A DNA stretch of 64,000 bases, from contig NZ_CP079869.1 in assembly GCF_025263265.1 (NCBI RefSeq), positions 1,984,001-2,048,000 of the forward strand, given 5' to 3'. The notes beneath the pieces are model-generated. The model was given only the letters and a program-made list of their open reading frames with translations. It searched no databases and was not told the origin of the DNA. The position numbers were made by a program, and so were the translations under genes. The DNA is from Mycobacterium sp. SMC-4 (GTDB lineage Bacteria; Actinomycetota; Actinomycetes; Mycobacteriales; Mycobacteriaceae). Position 1 is the stretch's first letter; the number at the start of each line of letters is the position of its first letter. Below are positions 32,955 to 41,225 of this stretch, piece after piece.

Positions 32955-34217
32955 TCATCTTTCTTCTCGCCAGACGCGGTAGGCGCGGTTGGCGCGGTCT
33001 TTGTTGCACCGCAGTACCTTCCGTGCGTCTTCGGCGGTTCTCGGTGGCGGGTCAGCGGCGTTGAGTAGTGCAATGTCGGCGGGGTCGGCGGTTTCGTCGG
33101 GGTCGCGGTCGCAACGTGACGGGTTGAGGACACGCCACGGGCCGAGGCCGGTGCTGACCTCGTAGTCGGTCGCGAGGACGAACGTGCCAGCCGATTGCTC
33201 GGAGCCGTGCTCGGGTCGTGCCGCGTGACGACGGACGCCGCCGTGCCGGTCCTTGTTGACGAGTAACAGGGCGGTACCACCGTTGCCGGGACTGAACGGG
33301 CGGGTGGCTTTCACGCGCAGCGAAGTACCGCCCAGCGCACGGCGTTTTGCGGCGGTGCCGCCTGGACCCTTGGCGCGACTGTCGTTGTTCTTCGCGAGGT
33401 GGTCAATCGCGATGACGGCGGCACCAGCGCGGGCGAGCGGTTTAAGCACGTTCGTGTGGGCGCGAGTGAAGTCGTCGGCGTTGTTGGAGTCGGCCTTGAG
33501 AGTCGGAAGCAGCTCACCAATTGAATCCACGACCGCGACCGTGGGTTGCCAGTCCTTGCAATCCTTGACCACCTCGAAGATGTCGAGAGCACTTTCCGGT
33601 TCGCAGTACCGGAAGCGGTTGAGGTCGGCGAGCGCGGCGCGGTTCGCGCCCAGCATGAGCAATCGAGCGACAGTGGCCTCGACGCCGTTGTGGTCGAGGT
33701 CCAACACGAGGGCGGTGCGGCCCGCGTTGAGCGCTTCGACGGTGGCGGCGAGTGCAACGAATGTCTTGCCAGATTCGGGGTCGCCGAACAGGACGTTGAC
33801 CTGTCCTCGGTAGAGAAGCCGGTGCCCGTCGATTCGTTGCAGCAAGTCCGGTTCGGGTGGCTCGGGTAGTTTGCCCGCAAGCAATGCGGCCACGTCGAAG
33901 TAGCGAGGCGGCGTGTTGATTTCAGCGTCCCAGGACCGAGGACCGGACCCCTTAGTCCTGTTTTCGGTCCTGGCATGTTTGCGCTGGTCAGTGCTATGCG
34001 GGTTTTCGTCAGGACTCTCACAGGACCGAGCGGACCCTACGCCAGGACCGCCTACCGAGTCCGGACCGAGTCCGGAGTCCGCTGTTTGCTCGTCAGGTGG
34101 TTCCGGACCGGGGTCGTCGGGATGCACGTCATGCAGGGCTTGGCCGTTGTGGCGGGCCTGAGCCGCGTAATACTCAGCCCGTTCCTTGCCGTAGGCGGGG
34201 TCGGAGTAGTTCTTCAC
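32955..34217 (-). CDS. RepA-like/AAA_25 P-loop ATPase (RecA-fold helicase type)
   Basis: A 420-aa protein. About 95 disordered, Asp/Pro/Ser-rich residues precede a RecA-fold core with Walker A GDPESGKT (Lys151), Walker B TVAVVDSIGE (Asp231) and an AIDHLAKNN sensor stretch near 275. A C-terminal tail (RTAEDARKVLRCNKDRANRAYRVW) looks like a DNA-binding helix pair. This is the RepA/AAA_25 pattern of plasmid and satellite replication helicases. It should drive island replication after excision. It overlaps the preceding gene by 4 bp. Confidence 0.75.
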   Translation of the reverse strand: MKNYSDPAYGKERAEYYAAQARHNGQALHDVHPDDPGPEPPDEQTADSGLGPDSVGGPGVGSARSCESPDENPHSTDQRKHARTENRTKGSGPRSWDAEINTPPRYFDVAALLAGKLPEPPEPDLLQRIDGHRLLYRGQVNVLFGDPESGKTFVALAATVEALNAGRTALVLDLDHNGVEATVARLLMLGANRAALADLNRFRYCEPESALDIFEVVKDCKDWQPTVAVVDSIGELLPTLKADSNNADDFTRAHTNVLKPLARAGAAVIAIDHLAKNNDSRAKGPGGTAAKRRALGGTSLRVKATRPFSPGNGGTALLLVNKDRHGGVRRHAARPEHGSEQSAGTFVLATDYEVSTGLGPWRVLNPSRCDRDPDETADPADIALLNAADPPPRTAEDARKVLRCNKDRANRAYRVWREER

Positions 34218-34564
34218 GCAGCCCCCCGGCGCGCCAAGTCCTCAAGACGGCTCCGGTGCTCGGGGAGTAGTCGCCACACGGCGCGGAGCGTGCGTGAATC
34301 GAACAGTGGTGCCACACCCAGGCTTTCGAGGTAGTTCGCGGCGGCGATCACGGCGTCGGCCTCGGCAAGCGTCATGTCTCCGTGACAGCGGTGTCGGTCG
34401 TGGTCCGGGTCGCGCACGCACCCGCACGGTTCCAGCGGCGGTAGCCGTAGAGCAGCGGTTCGGCGGGCACCGTTGGCGGGGCGGTGCGGTAGGCTTAGGT
34501 CCGCGTTTGTGCGACGTGTTCGGAGCGGGGCCGGTGGATTCGGCCCCGTTTCTGTTTTGGTCAT
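34214..34564 (-). CDS. Island protein with Cys/His cluster (116 aa)
   Basis: The middle contains CGCVRDPDHDRHRCHGD, a Cys/His-rich stretch that could bind zinc, followed by a helical MTLAEADAVIAAANYLESLG. The ATG overlaps the stop of the 46-codon gene and the stop overlaps the RepA-like gene start. Function unknown; a replication partner of the ATPase is inferred from coupling. Confidence 0.6.
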   Translation of the reverse strand: MTKTETGPNPPAPLRTRRTNADLSLPHRPANGARRTAALRLPPLEPCGCVRDPDHDRHRCHGDMTLAEADAVIAAANYLESLGVAPLFDSRTLRAVWRLLPEHRSRLEDLARRGAA

Positions 34565-34701
34565 TCGTAGTCGGTGTCCTCGGGGGTTACGCCCATAAGA
34601 AGCAGGCGGATACGGGTGATCTGGGCTTCGGTGAGCGGGGGCGCGTCCGCAACATGGCGGCGGATCGCTTCACGCTCGGCGTCGGTGAGGTGGCGGCTCA
34701 C
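34561..34701 (-). CDS. 46-codon gene, translationally coupled on both sides
   Basis: GTG 34701 overlaps the stop of the HTH gene (GTGA) and its own TGA overlaps the next ATG (ATGA). The peptide is SRHLTDAEREAIRRHVADA, then PPLTEAQITRIRLLLMGV and an acidic end. It is compact and helical, and its start and stop overlap both neighbours, so it is very probably real despite its size. LTEAQITRIRLLL-type peptides recur in actinophages. Function unknown. Confidence 0.65.
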   Translation of the reverse strand: MSRHLTDAEREAIRRHVADAPPLTEAQITRIRLLLMGVTPEDTDYE

Positions 34702-34901
34702 GACGCGGTGAGTGGGGTGGGGGTGACCATGCGTCGCACGTCGTCGCGGTGGACGAGGAATCGGCCCGCGCCGACTTGGAGGGCGCGGATTCGTCCCGAC
34801 TTAGCCCACCGTAGGACGGTCTTGTCGGTCGGAGTGTTGAGGCCGTCGCGGCTCAGTTCAGCGAGGACGCGGGAGATGCGGTCGAAGTCAGCAGGGTTCA
34901 T
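34698..34901 (-). CDS. xis: Excisionase-like HTH protein (candidate recombination directionality factor)
   Basis: A 67-aa MerR/HTH_17-type winged helix: TPTDKTVLRWAKSGRIRALQVGAGRFLVHRDDVRRMV. Proteins of this kind act as excisionases, and phiRv1 uses a small protein of this type to switch its serine integrase to excision. It is the first gene of the leftward operon, 262 bp inside attR. If it is the directionality factor, its expression controls comM restoration. An alternative is a plain operon regulator. Confidence 0.7.
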   Translation of the reverse strand: MNPADFDRISRVLAELSRDGLNTPTDKTVLRWAKSGRIRALQVGAGRFLVHRDDVRRMVTPTPLTAS

Positions 34902-35016
34902 CGGGGGGCGGTCCTTAGCGGCTCAGCGGTCAGTTACGCGCCGTTCCGCTGTTCCAGCCTCACCCGTTCGGTGGCGTCAGTGGCTTACCGCCAAGTACCG
35001 GACGTGACGCCCGCCC

Positions 35017-36237
35017 GTGTTCAGAAGACTAGCCCTCGTCGGACCCTTCGGGCAAGACCGACATAGCCGACAAAGTGGCTGTGAGAGAACAGGTTCCGTG
35101 TCATTCTGTGTACTACGCGATCACAACTGTCGGTATTTGTGGGTTTGTCTCAATTCAAGACTCGCCGAGGCCAGCCTGGTCGACGGGATCGAGGTGTGGG
35201 GTGCACGCACCCTGCGCCAGTTGCACACATGGTTGCGGGGCAGGGGGGAGCTCGACGGCCGGATCGACCATCCCGCCCAGAGTCCGGACTGCGCCATGGA
35301 TCTGGCCGACGTGGTGGGCCAGCCGCAGGCCCGTTTCGCCGTGGAGGTGGCTGCCGCCGGAGGGCACAACCTGATGATGACCGGACCACCGGGCGTGGGA
35401 AAGACCATGTTGGCGCAGCGGCTGCCCGGCCTGTTGCCGGCGTTGTCGCACACCGAGGCGCTCGAGGTCACCGCGATCCACTCGGTGGCCGGGATGCTCA
35501 GTGGACAGGCCCCGCTGATCACCCGGCCACCGTTTGTGGCACCGCATCACACTTCCAGTGTCGCCGCACTTGTCGGCGGCGGCTCGAACATGGCCCGCCC
35601 TGGCGCGGTCAGCCGGGCCCACCGCGGCGTGCTCTTCCTCGACGAGTTCGCCGAGATCACCACCAGCGCATTGGAGGCGTTGAGAACGCCACTGGAAGAC
35701 GGTCATATTCGGTTGGCCCGCCGCGACGGCGTGGCAACCTATCCGTGCCGCATCCAGCTGGTGCTTGCGGCCAACCTGTGTCCGTGCGCACCGCCGGACC
35801 CGCGGGACTGCCAATGCGGAGCCACTGAACGGCGGCGATACCGCAGCAAGCTCTCCGGCCCACTCCTCGATCGTGTCGACCTTCGAGTGGAGATGCACAC
35901 GTCGCGCGCCGGGCCTTTCGTCGATACGGCGGAGGAGTCCACATCGGCTGTGCGTGAACGTGTCTGGGCTGCCCGCCAGGCGGCGCGAGAGCGCTGGCGA
36001 CCCTATGGCATCGCGACCAACGCCGAAGCCGGCGGGACGTTGCTCCGTCGAAAATTCCGACTCGGCGCCGAGGCGATGACCCCGGTGCGAACCGCTGTCG
36101 ACCGGGGCGCACTGAGCATTCGCGGGATGGACCGCACACTGCGCGTCGCGTGGAGCCTGGCCGACCTGGCCGGGCGGACGTCGCCGACCAAGCAGGATGT
36201 CGCCACGGCGCTCAGTTTCCGGCAGGGGACACACTGA
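35017..36237 (+). pseudogene. comM: comM 3' fragment with island-supplied N-terminal codons
   Basis: The host part, 35164-36237, encodes the AAA+ core of ComM: Walker A GPPGVGKTM, HRGVLFLDEF (Walker B), a Cys cluster (CPCAPPDPRDCQC) and the arginine-finger region. The open frame does not begin at the junction: 49 codons from GTG 35017 are island DNA and stay in frame. A truncated, chimeric ComM ATPase might therefore be made. The stop overlaps the dprA ATG, so this reading may also keep dprA translated. Confidence 0.85.
35146..35182. other. attR junction
   Basis: Island sequence runs up to the core GCCGA at 35164-35168, then comM resumes with codons for EASLVDG. The GCCGA copy is in the same comM codon phase as at attL. 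Confidence 0.8.
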
Positions 36238-37367
36238 TGGACAACACCGATCGCCGCGCCTGGGCGTACCTGTCGCGGATCTGCGAACCGCCCAATTCAT
36301 TTCTGGCCGAACTCGTCGGCGCGGAGGGACCGGTCGCAGCGGCGCAACGCATCCGGGCACGTCAGGTCGACGGTGAGCTTGCCCGCGTCACCGAAGCGCG
36401 CCATCACATCGACTCCAGCCACGCCGATCTCGAGGTGCTCGACCGACTCGGCGGACGTCTGATCACCCCCAGCGACGACGAATGGCCGCACCTGGCGTTT
36501 GCCTCCTTCGGCCGCCCGGCACTGGCGAAGCGGCCCTACGGACATCCTCCGCTGGTGCTGTGGGCGGTGGGTCCCTCCAACCTGACCGACGTCGCGGCGC
36601 GGTCGGCTGCGCTGGTGGGCACGCGGGCGGCCAGCCCATACGGCGAACACGTCACCGCCGAGTTCGCTGCCGGGCTGGCCGAGCGCGACGTGACGGTGGT
36701 CTCCGGCGGGGCCTACGGCATCGACGGAGCAGCACACCGTACGACGCTGGCCTGTGACGGGGACACCGTGGCGGTACTGGCCGCCGGTATCGATGTCCCC
36801 TACCCGTCAGGTCACTCGGCCTTACTGCACCGCATCGCCCGCAGCGGGCTGGTTCTCACCGAGTATCCGCCAGGAATGCGGCCCACCCGTCGGCAGTTCC
36901 TGGCACGCAACCGATTGGTCGCCGCGCTTTCCGGAGCCACAGTGGTGATGGAAGCCGGGGTACGCAGTGGCGCGGCCAACACCGCCGCGTGGGCCACCGC
37001 GCTGGGCCGTCAGGTGTGCGCCCTGCCTGGACCGGTGACCTCGGCGAGTTCGGCGGGATGCCACATCATGATCGCCAACGGCACCGCACGGTTGGTCACC
37101 CGCGCCGCCGACGTGGTCGAAGCCGTCGGCCGCGTCGGTGAGCTCGCGCCCGAACCGGATCGGCCCACCACCGAGCTCGACGGTCTCGACGACACCGAAT
37201 TGACGGTGTACGACGCAATACCGCGCCGAGGTGCCCGCACCGTGGCCGAGATCGCGATCCGGGCCGGTCTGCCGGTGGCCGACGTGTTGGGACCGCTGGC
37301 CATGCTCGATCTACGGGGATTGGTCCGACAGGGGGAGGACGGCTGGAAGCTGGCCAAACGTTCATGA
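36237..37367 (+). CDS. dprA: DNA-processing protein DprA (Smf)
   Basis: A 376-aa protein. The N-terminal helical part precedes the Rossmann-like DprA domain with VGTRAASPYGEH, VSGGAYGIDGAAH and ARNRLVAALSGATVVMEAG, then a C-terminal winged helix (TELTVYDAIPRRGARTVAEIAIRAG). It loads RecA on incoming single-stranded DNA during transformation. ATG 36237 overlaps the comM stop; longer starts lie inside comM. The island upstream separates it from the yraN-side promoter, so its expression may depend on a promoter in the island. Confidence 0.9.
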   Translation: MDNTDRRAWAYLSRICEPPNSFLAELVGAEGPVAAAQRIRARQVDGELARVTEARHHIDSSHADLEVLDRLGGRLITPSDDEWPHLAFASFGRPALAKRPYGHPPLVLWAVGPSNLTDVAARSAALVGTRAASPYGEHVTAEFAAGLAERDVTVVSGGAYGIDGAAHRTTLACDGDTVAVLAAGIDVPYPSGHSALLHRIARSGLVLTEYPPGMRPTRRQFLARNRLVAALSGATVVMEAGVRSGAANTAAWATALGRQVCALPGPVTSASSAGCHIMIANGTARLVTRAADVVEAVGRVGELAPEPDRPTTELDGLDDTELTVYDAIPRRGARTVAEIAIRAGLPVADVLGPLAMLDLRGLVRQGEDGWKLAKRS

Positions 37368-37446
37368 CGTCCCAGGGCGGCCCCTACGGCCTGCGCAGCG
37401 CTCGTATAGTCGCAGACAAAGGTCGTCGGAAGTTAGGGTTGATCAC

Positions 37447-38292
37447 GTGGCAGGACGTCCAGTCCACACCTTCGAAGTGGTGCGCACCGAGAAGATTGCA
37501 CCGCACATGGTTCGAGTTGTCCTCGGCGGCAACGGCTTTGACACGTTCACGCCCAACGAGCACACCGATGCGTATGTCAAGTTGGTGTTCGTCGACGACG
37601 ACTTGGACGTCAGCGGACTTGATCAGCCGCTGATGCTGGACAGCTTCAACGCGCTGCCCGAAGTCAAACGGCCGGTGGTGCGGACCTATACCGTGCGGCG
37701 CGCCGACAGCCAGCGCCGTGAGCTGACCATCGACTTCGTCGTGCACGGCGACCACGGTGTGGCCGGCCCGTGGGCCGCCAACGCCGTCCCGGGCCGGCGG
37801 CTGTTCGTGGTGGGGCCCAGCGGTGCCTTCGCGCCCGACCCGGCCGCCGACTGGTATCTGTTCGCCGGCGATGAAGCCGCTCTGCCGGCCATCGCCGCCG
37901 CGCTGGAAGCACTGCCGCCCAGCGCGGTCGGACGTGCGTTCATCGAGATCTCCGGGCCCGACGACGAGATCGAGCTGACCGCACCCGACGGTGTCGAGGT
38001 GCGTTGGATCTACCGTGGCGGACGGGCCGATCTGGTCGGCGACGAGATCGCCGGGGATCACGCACCGCTGATCGACACCGTCAAGGAAACCCCCTGGCTA
38101 CCCGGTCAGGTTCAGGTATTCATCCACGGAGAGGCGCAGGCCGTGATGCACAACCTGCGTCCCTACATCCGCAATGAACGCGGGATCCCCGCCAAGTGGG
38201 CGTCCTCGATCTCGGGCTACTGGCGCCGGGGGCGCACCGAAGAGACCTTCCGGCAGTGGAAGCGCGAACTCGCCGAGGCGGAAGCCAAATAA
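37447..38292 (+). CDS. viuB: Siderophore-interacting FAD-binding reductase (ViuB-like)
   Basis: A 281-aa protein from GTG 37447. It has the SIP FAD-binding beta barrel (VVRTYTVRRADSQRRELTIDFVVHG, the RxYTxR flavin motif) and NAD(P)H domain (WYLFAGDEAALPAIAAALEALP). The C-terminal helices end with SISGYWRRGRTEE. It should release iron from internalised ferric siderophores by reduction. It is the Rv2895c equivalent, 79 bp after dprA. Confidence 0.85.
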   Translation: MAGRPVHTFEVVRTEKIAPHMVRVVLGGNGFDTFTPNEHTDAYVKLVFVDDDLDVSGLDQPLMLDSFNALPEVKRPVVRTYTVRRADSQRRELTIDFVVHGDHGVAGPWAANAVPGRRLFVVGPSGAFAPDPAADWYLFAGDEAALPAIAAALEALPPSAVGRAFIEISGPDDEIELTAPDGVEVRWIYRGGRADLVGDEIAGDHAPLIDTVKETPWLPGQVQVFIHGEAQAVMHNLRPYIRNERGIPAKWASSISGYWRRGRTEETFRQWKRELAEAEAK

Positions 38293-38328
38293 CCCGAGCC
38301 GGAGCGGTGACGATGGCAGGCTGACGCC

Positions 38329-39489
38329 ATGACCTTCGGCAACTATCAGCTCGAGATCTACCTGCAGGGCCTGTCCGGGATCTTGCCGACCCTCCCGATG
38401 GATTATGCCGGCTGGGAAGCCAAAGCCGAGGTCGCGATGCCGCCCTCGATCTGGTCCTACGTGGCCGGTGGAGCCGGCGACGAGCACACCCAGCGCGCCA
38501 ACCGCACCGCCTTCGACCGCTGGGGGCTGATGCCGCGCATGCTGGTCGGGGCCACCGAGCGCGATCTGACCGTCGACCTGTTCGGCATGACGTTGCCCTC
38601 GCCGCTGTTCATGGCTCCCGTCGGTGTCATCGGGATCTGCGGGCAGAGCGGCCACGGTGACCTGGCCGCCGCCCGCGCAGCCGCGCGCACCGGGGTGCCG
38701 ATGATGGTGTCCACCTTGACCGAGGACCCACTCGAGGACGTGGCCGCCGAGTTCGGCGACACTCCGGGGATCTTCCAGCTCTACACGCCGGCCGATCGCG
38801 ACCTGGCGGCCAACCTGGTCCAGCGCGCCGAAAAAGCCGGATACCGGGCGCTGGTCGTCACCCTGGACACCTGGATCCCCGGGTGGCGACCGCGAGACTT
38901 GGCGACGTCGAACTTTCCTCAGCTGCGTGGCCGCTGCCTGGCCAACTACACCAGCGACCCGGTGTTCCGCGCGAGCCTGGCCCAGCCGCCGGAGGAGAAC
39001 ATGCAGGCGACTGTCCTACAGTGGGTCCAGCAGTTCGGCAACCCGCTGACTTGGGATGACCTGCCTTGGCTGCGGTCGCTGACCGACCTGCCGCTGGTAC
39101 TCAAGGGCATCTGCCACCCCGACGATGTGCGGCGCGCCAGGGATGGCGGTGTGGACGGAATCTACTGCTCGACCCACGGAGGTCGCCAGGCCAACGGCGG
39201 ACTGCCCGCGCTGGACTGTCTGCCCGGCGTGGTGGAGGCCGCCGACGGGATGCCGGTGCTGTTCGACTCCGGGATCCGCAGCGGCGCCGACATCATCAAG
39301 GCGCTCGCCCTCGGTGCCACCGCGGTCGGCGTCGGCCGGCCCTACACCTACGGGCTGGCCATCGGTGGCGAGGACGGCGTCGTGCACGTGCTGCGGTCAC
39401 TGCTCGCCGAGGCCGACCTGATCATGGCCGTCGACGGTTATCGCAGCCTGGCCGAGTTGACGCCCGAGGTGCTGCGGCGCGTCGGCTGA
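38329..39489 (+). CDS. Lactate 2-monooxygenase-like FMN alpha-hydroxy-acid oxidase
   Basis: A 386-aa TIM-barrel flavoprotein that closely follows M. smegmatis lactate 2-monooxygenase along its length ([67 protein letters not shown]). The catalytic His is in STHGGRQ, where many relatives have SNHGGRQ. It should turn lactate or a similar 2-hydroxy acid into a decarboxylated acid with O2. It is inserted between viuB and xerC and is not part of the core conserved block. Confidence 0.85.
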   Translation: MTFGNYQLEIYLQGLSGILPTLPMDYAGWEAKAEVAMPPSIWSYVAGGAGDEHTQRANRTAFDRWGLMPRMLVGATERDLTVDLFGMTLPSPLFMAPVGVIGICGQSGHGDLAAARAAARTGVPMMVSTLTEDPLEDVAAEFGDTPGIFQLYTPADRDLAANLVQRAEKAGYRALVVTLDTWIPGWRPRDLATSNFPQLRGRCLANYTSDPVFRASLAQPPEENMQATVLQWVQQFGNPLTWDDLPWLRSLTDLPLVLKGICHPDDVRRARDGGVDGIYCSTHGGRQANGGLPALDCLPGVVEAADGMPVLFDSGIRSGADIIKALALGATAVGVGRPYTYGLAIGGEDGVVHVLRSLLAEADLIMAVDGYRSLAELTPEVLRRVG

Positions 39490-39521
39490 CCTGCGGCGCG
39501 ACTGTCTGCCACGGTAGATCG

Positions 39522-40424
39522 GTGGACGCTGTGCTCGAGGACTTCGACCAGTACCTGGCGTTGCAACGGGGGCGTTCCGAGCACACCCGGCGCGCCTACC
39601 TCGGCGACTTGCGGGCGCTGCTGGCCTTCGTCGATCATCGAAGCCCCGGCGCCGGGCTACGCGGGCTGACGCTGCCACTGCTGCGGTCCTGGCTGGCCAC
39701 CCAGGCCGCCGCCGGCGTCGCGCGCTCCACGCTGGCCCGCCGCACCTCAGCCACCAAGACGTTCACCGCTTGGGCGCTGCGGCGCGGCCTGCTCACCGAG
39801 GACCCCGCAGCCCGGCTGCAGATGCCCAAGGCTCGTCGTACCCTGCCTGCCGTGCTGCGTCAGGACCAAGCCATCGAAGCGTTGGATGCTGCGAAGACCG
39901 GTGCACAACAGAATGACCCACTCGCGCTACGTGACCGACTGATCGTCGAGATGCTCTACGCCACCGGCATCCGGGTCAGCGAGCTGTGTGGGCTGGACAT
40001 CGATGACGTCGACACGTCCCGGCGGCTGATTCGGGTGCTGGGCAAAGGCAACAAGCAGCGCACCGTGCCCTACGGCACACCGGCTGACGCGGCACTCACA
40101 GCTTGGCTGGCCGAAGGTCGCCCGAAGCTGGCCACCGATCGCTCCGGCCCCGCGCTGCTGCTCGGCGCCCGAGGCGGACGGATCGACCCCCGACAGGCAC
40201 GCACCGTCGTGCACCAGACCGTGTCGGCCGTCACGGGAGCTCCCGACATCGGCCCACACGGTCTGCGCCACAGCGCAGCCACCCACCTGCTCGAAGGAGG
40301 CGCCGACCTGCGCGTGGTCCAAGAGCTGCTCGGTCATTCGTCGCTGGCCACCACCCAGCTCTACACCCACGTCAGCGTCGCGCGACTGCGCGCCGTGCAC
40401 GACCAGGCCCACCCTCGGGCCTGA
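39522..40424 (+). CDS. xerC: Tyrosine recombinase XerC
   Basis: A 300-aa protein from GTG 39522 with an N-terminal SAM-like core-binding domain and C-terminal catalytic domain. Active-site residues are in [12 protein letters not shown] (Arg), GKGNKQR (Lys), [15 protein letters not shown] (His-x2-Arg), [15 protein letters not shown] (His and Tyr nucleophile). It resolves chromosome dimers at dif with XerD. It is the Rv2894c equivalent and convergent with the M23 gene, 5 bp apart. Confidence 0.9.
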   Translation: MDAVLEDFDQYLALQRGRSEHTRRAYLGDLRALLAFVDHRSPGAGLRGLTLPLLRSWLATQAAAGVARSTLARRTSATKTFTAWALRRGLLTEDPAARLQMPKARRTLPAVLRQDQAIEALDAAKTGAQQNDPLALRDRLIVEMLYATGIRVSELCGLDIDDVDTSRRLIRVLGKGNKQRTVPYGTPADAALTAWLAEGRPKLATDRSGPALLLGARGGRIDPRQARTVVHQTVSAVTGAPDIGPHGLRHSAATHLLEGGADLRVVQELLGHSSLATTQLYTHVSVARLRAVHDQAHPRA

Positions 40425-40429
40425 GGCGC

Positions 40430-40927
40430 TCATCGCACCGGCTTGAGCCGGATGCGGGTCTCGGCCAGCAGGCCCAGCGGATCGACATAGTCGGCGCGTC
40501 TGGCCGGCCCCCACATCGCGCCCCAATGGAGGCAGGCCACCGCCGTGCAGCCGGCGTGTCCGGCGACGAGCGTTCCGATCGCGCTACCCGACTGCACCGT
40601 CTGTCCCGGCCGTACCGACGGGCGCACCGGTTCGTAGCTGCTGCGCAGCCCACCGGGATGGGCGATCGAGACCACCGGACGGCCGGCCAACGGGCCGGCG
40701 AACACCACGGTGCCCGCCGCCGCGGAGTACACCGGTTGCCCCTCGAACCCGGCCAGATCAACCCCGCGGTGTCCGCGTTGCCAGTTCGGCGACGGTGCGT
40801 CGAAGGCGCGCACCACCGGGGGCCGTGGTCGAAGCGGCCACGAGAACCGGTCTGCGTCGGCCGCCGCCGGGACCGCGGTGAGCACCATGAGCACGCAAAG
40901 CGCGACCAATACCATTGCTGCACGCAT
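40430..40927 (-). CDS. M23-family (LytM-like) secreted peptidase homologue
   Basis: A 165-aa protein with a signal peptide (VLVALCVLMVLTAVPAAADA) and a short M23 domain: RGHRGVDLAGFEGQPVYSAAAG has the H-x3-D zinc pair, and CLHWGAMW carries the H-x-G type C-terminal motif in modified form. It may trim peptidoglycan or regulate a hydrolase if the zinc site is incomplete. It is the Rv2891 equivalent. Confidence 0.82.
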   Translation of the reverse strand: MRAAMVLVALCVLMVLTAVPAAADADRFSWPLRPRPPVVRAFDAPSPNWQRGHRGVDLAGFEGQPVYSAAAGTVVFAGPLAGRPVVSIAHPGGLRSSYEPVRPSVRPGQTVQSGSAIGTLVAGHAGCTAVACLHWGAMWGPARRADYVDPLGLLAETRIRLKPVR

Positions 40928-41001
40928 CGGCCCAGTTCAGCGCACAGTTCCGGGGCGGGCCAAGCCCGACCGTACTAACCCTGGGGATGAGCGACGCGCT
41001 G

Positions 41002-41031
41002 GTCAAAGCACCTGCTCTGAGCGTGTAAACT
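41002..41031 (+). promoter_or_regulatory. Candidate rpsB-tsf promoter
   Basis: GTCAAA (41002-41007) and TAAACT (41026-41031) with 18 bp spacing resemble SigA -35 and -10 boxes. Transcription would start near 41038, directly before a hairpin, and give a ~190-nt leader. Confidence 0.5.
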
Positions 41032-41039
41032 GCTATCCG

Positions 41040-41193
41040 CAGCTCGTTCGCGCGAGCTGACTTCGCGCGTCTGCGACACGGACCGGAGTGGTTCGTCACC
41101 TCGTATGCCGGGCGGTCCCGTTGCAGGAGTTCTCTCCGAAGACGGGTCCGGCATCGAAGCAGACGCCAGGGTCCGGCTCACCCGATGCCGGAC
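41040..41193 (+). promoter_or_regulatory. Structured rpsB leader RNA
   Basis: Two perfect stems lie in the leader: CAGCTCG/CGAGCTG (41040-41046, 41053-41059, loop 6) and GTCCGGCATCG/CGATGCCGGAC (41146-41156, 41183-41193, loop 26). The second ends 14 bases before the AAAGAGG ribosome site. S2 autoregulates rpsB-tsf in other bacteria through its leader; this stem may be the mycobacterial counterpart. That role is inferred. The rest of the 298-bp gap 40928-41225 shows nothing else. Confidence 0.5.
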
Positions 41194-41225
41194 GACAACC
41201 GACAACCAAAGAGGTATGGCCAATC

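Larger units (their letters stand above)
26767..35163. mobile_element. Serine-integrase phage satellite/prophage-like island inserted in comM (8.4 kb)
   Basis: The boundaries are set by comM: 26767-26771 and 35164-35168 both read GCCGA. Removing the 8397 bases in between restores comM exactly in frame. Contents from left: serine integrase (+); two small leftward genes, one possibly TerS-like; a GT-rich spacer; frameshifted zinc-finger gene, WhiB-like gene and an unknown gene (+); then a leftward operon of excisionase-like HTH, small ORFs, RepA-like ATPase, small ORFs, scaffold-like protein and capsid. No large terminase, portal, protease, tail or lysis gene is present. The type resembles phiRv1/phiRv2 of M. 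tuberculosis, though the content and target differ. Confidence 0.88.
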
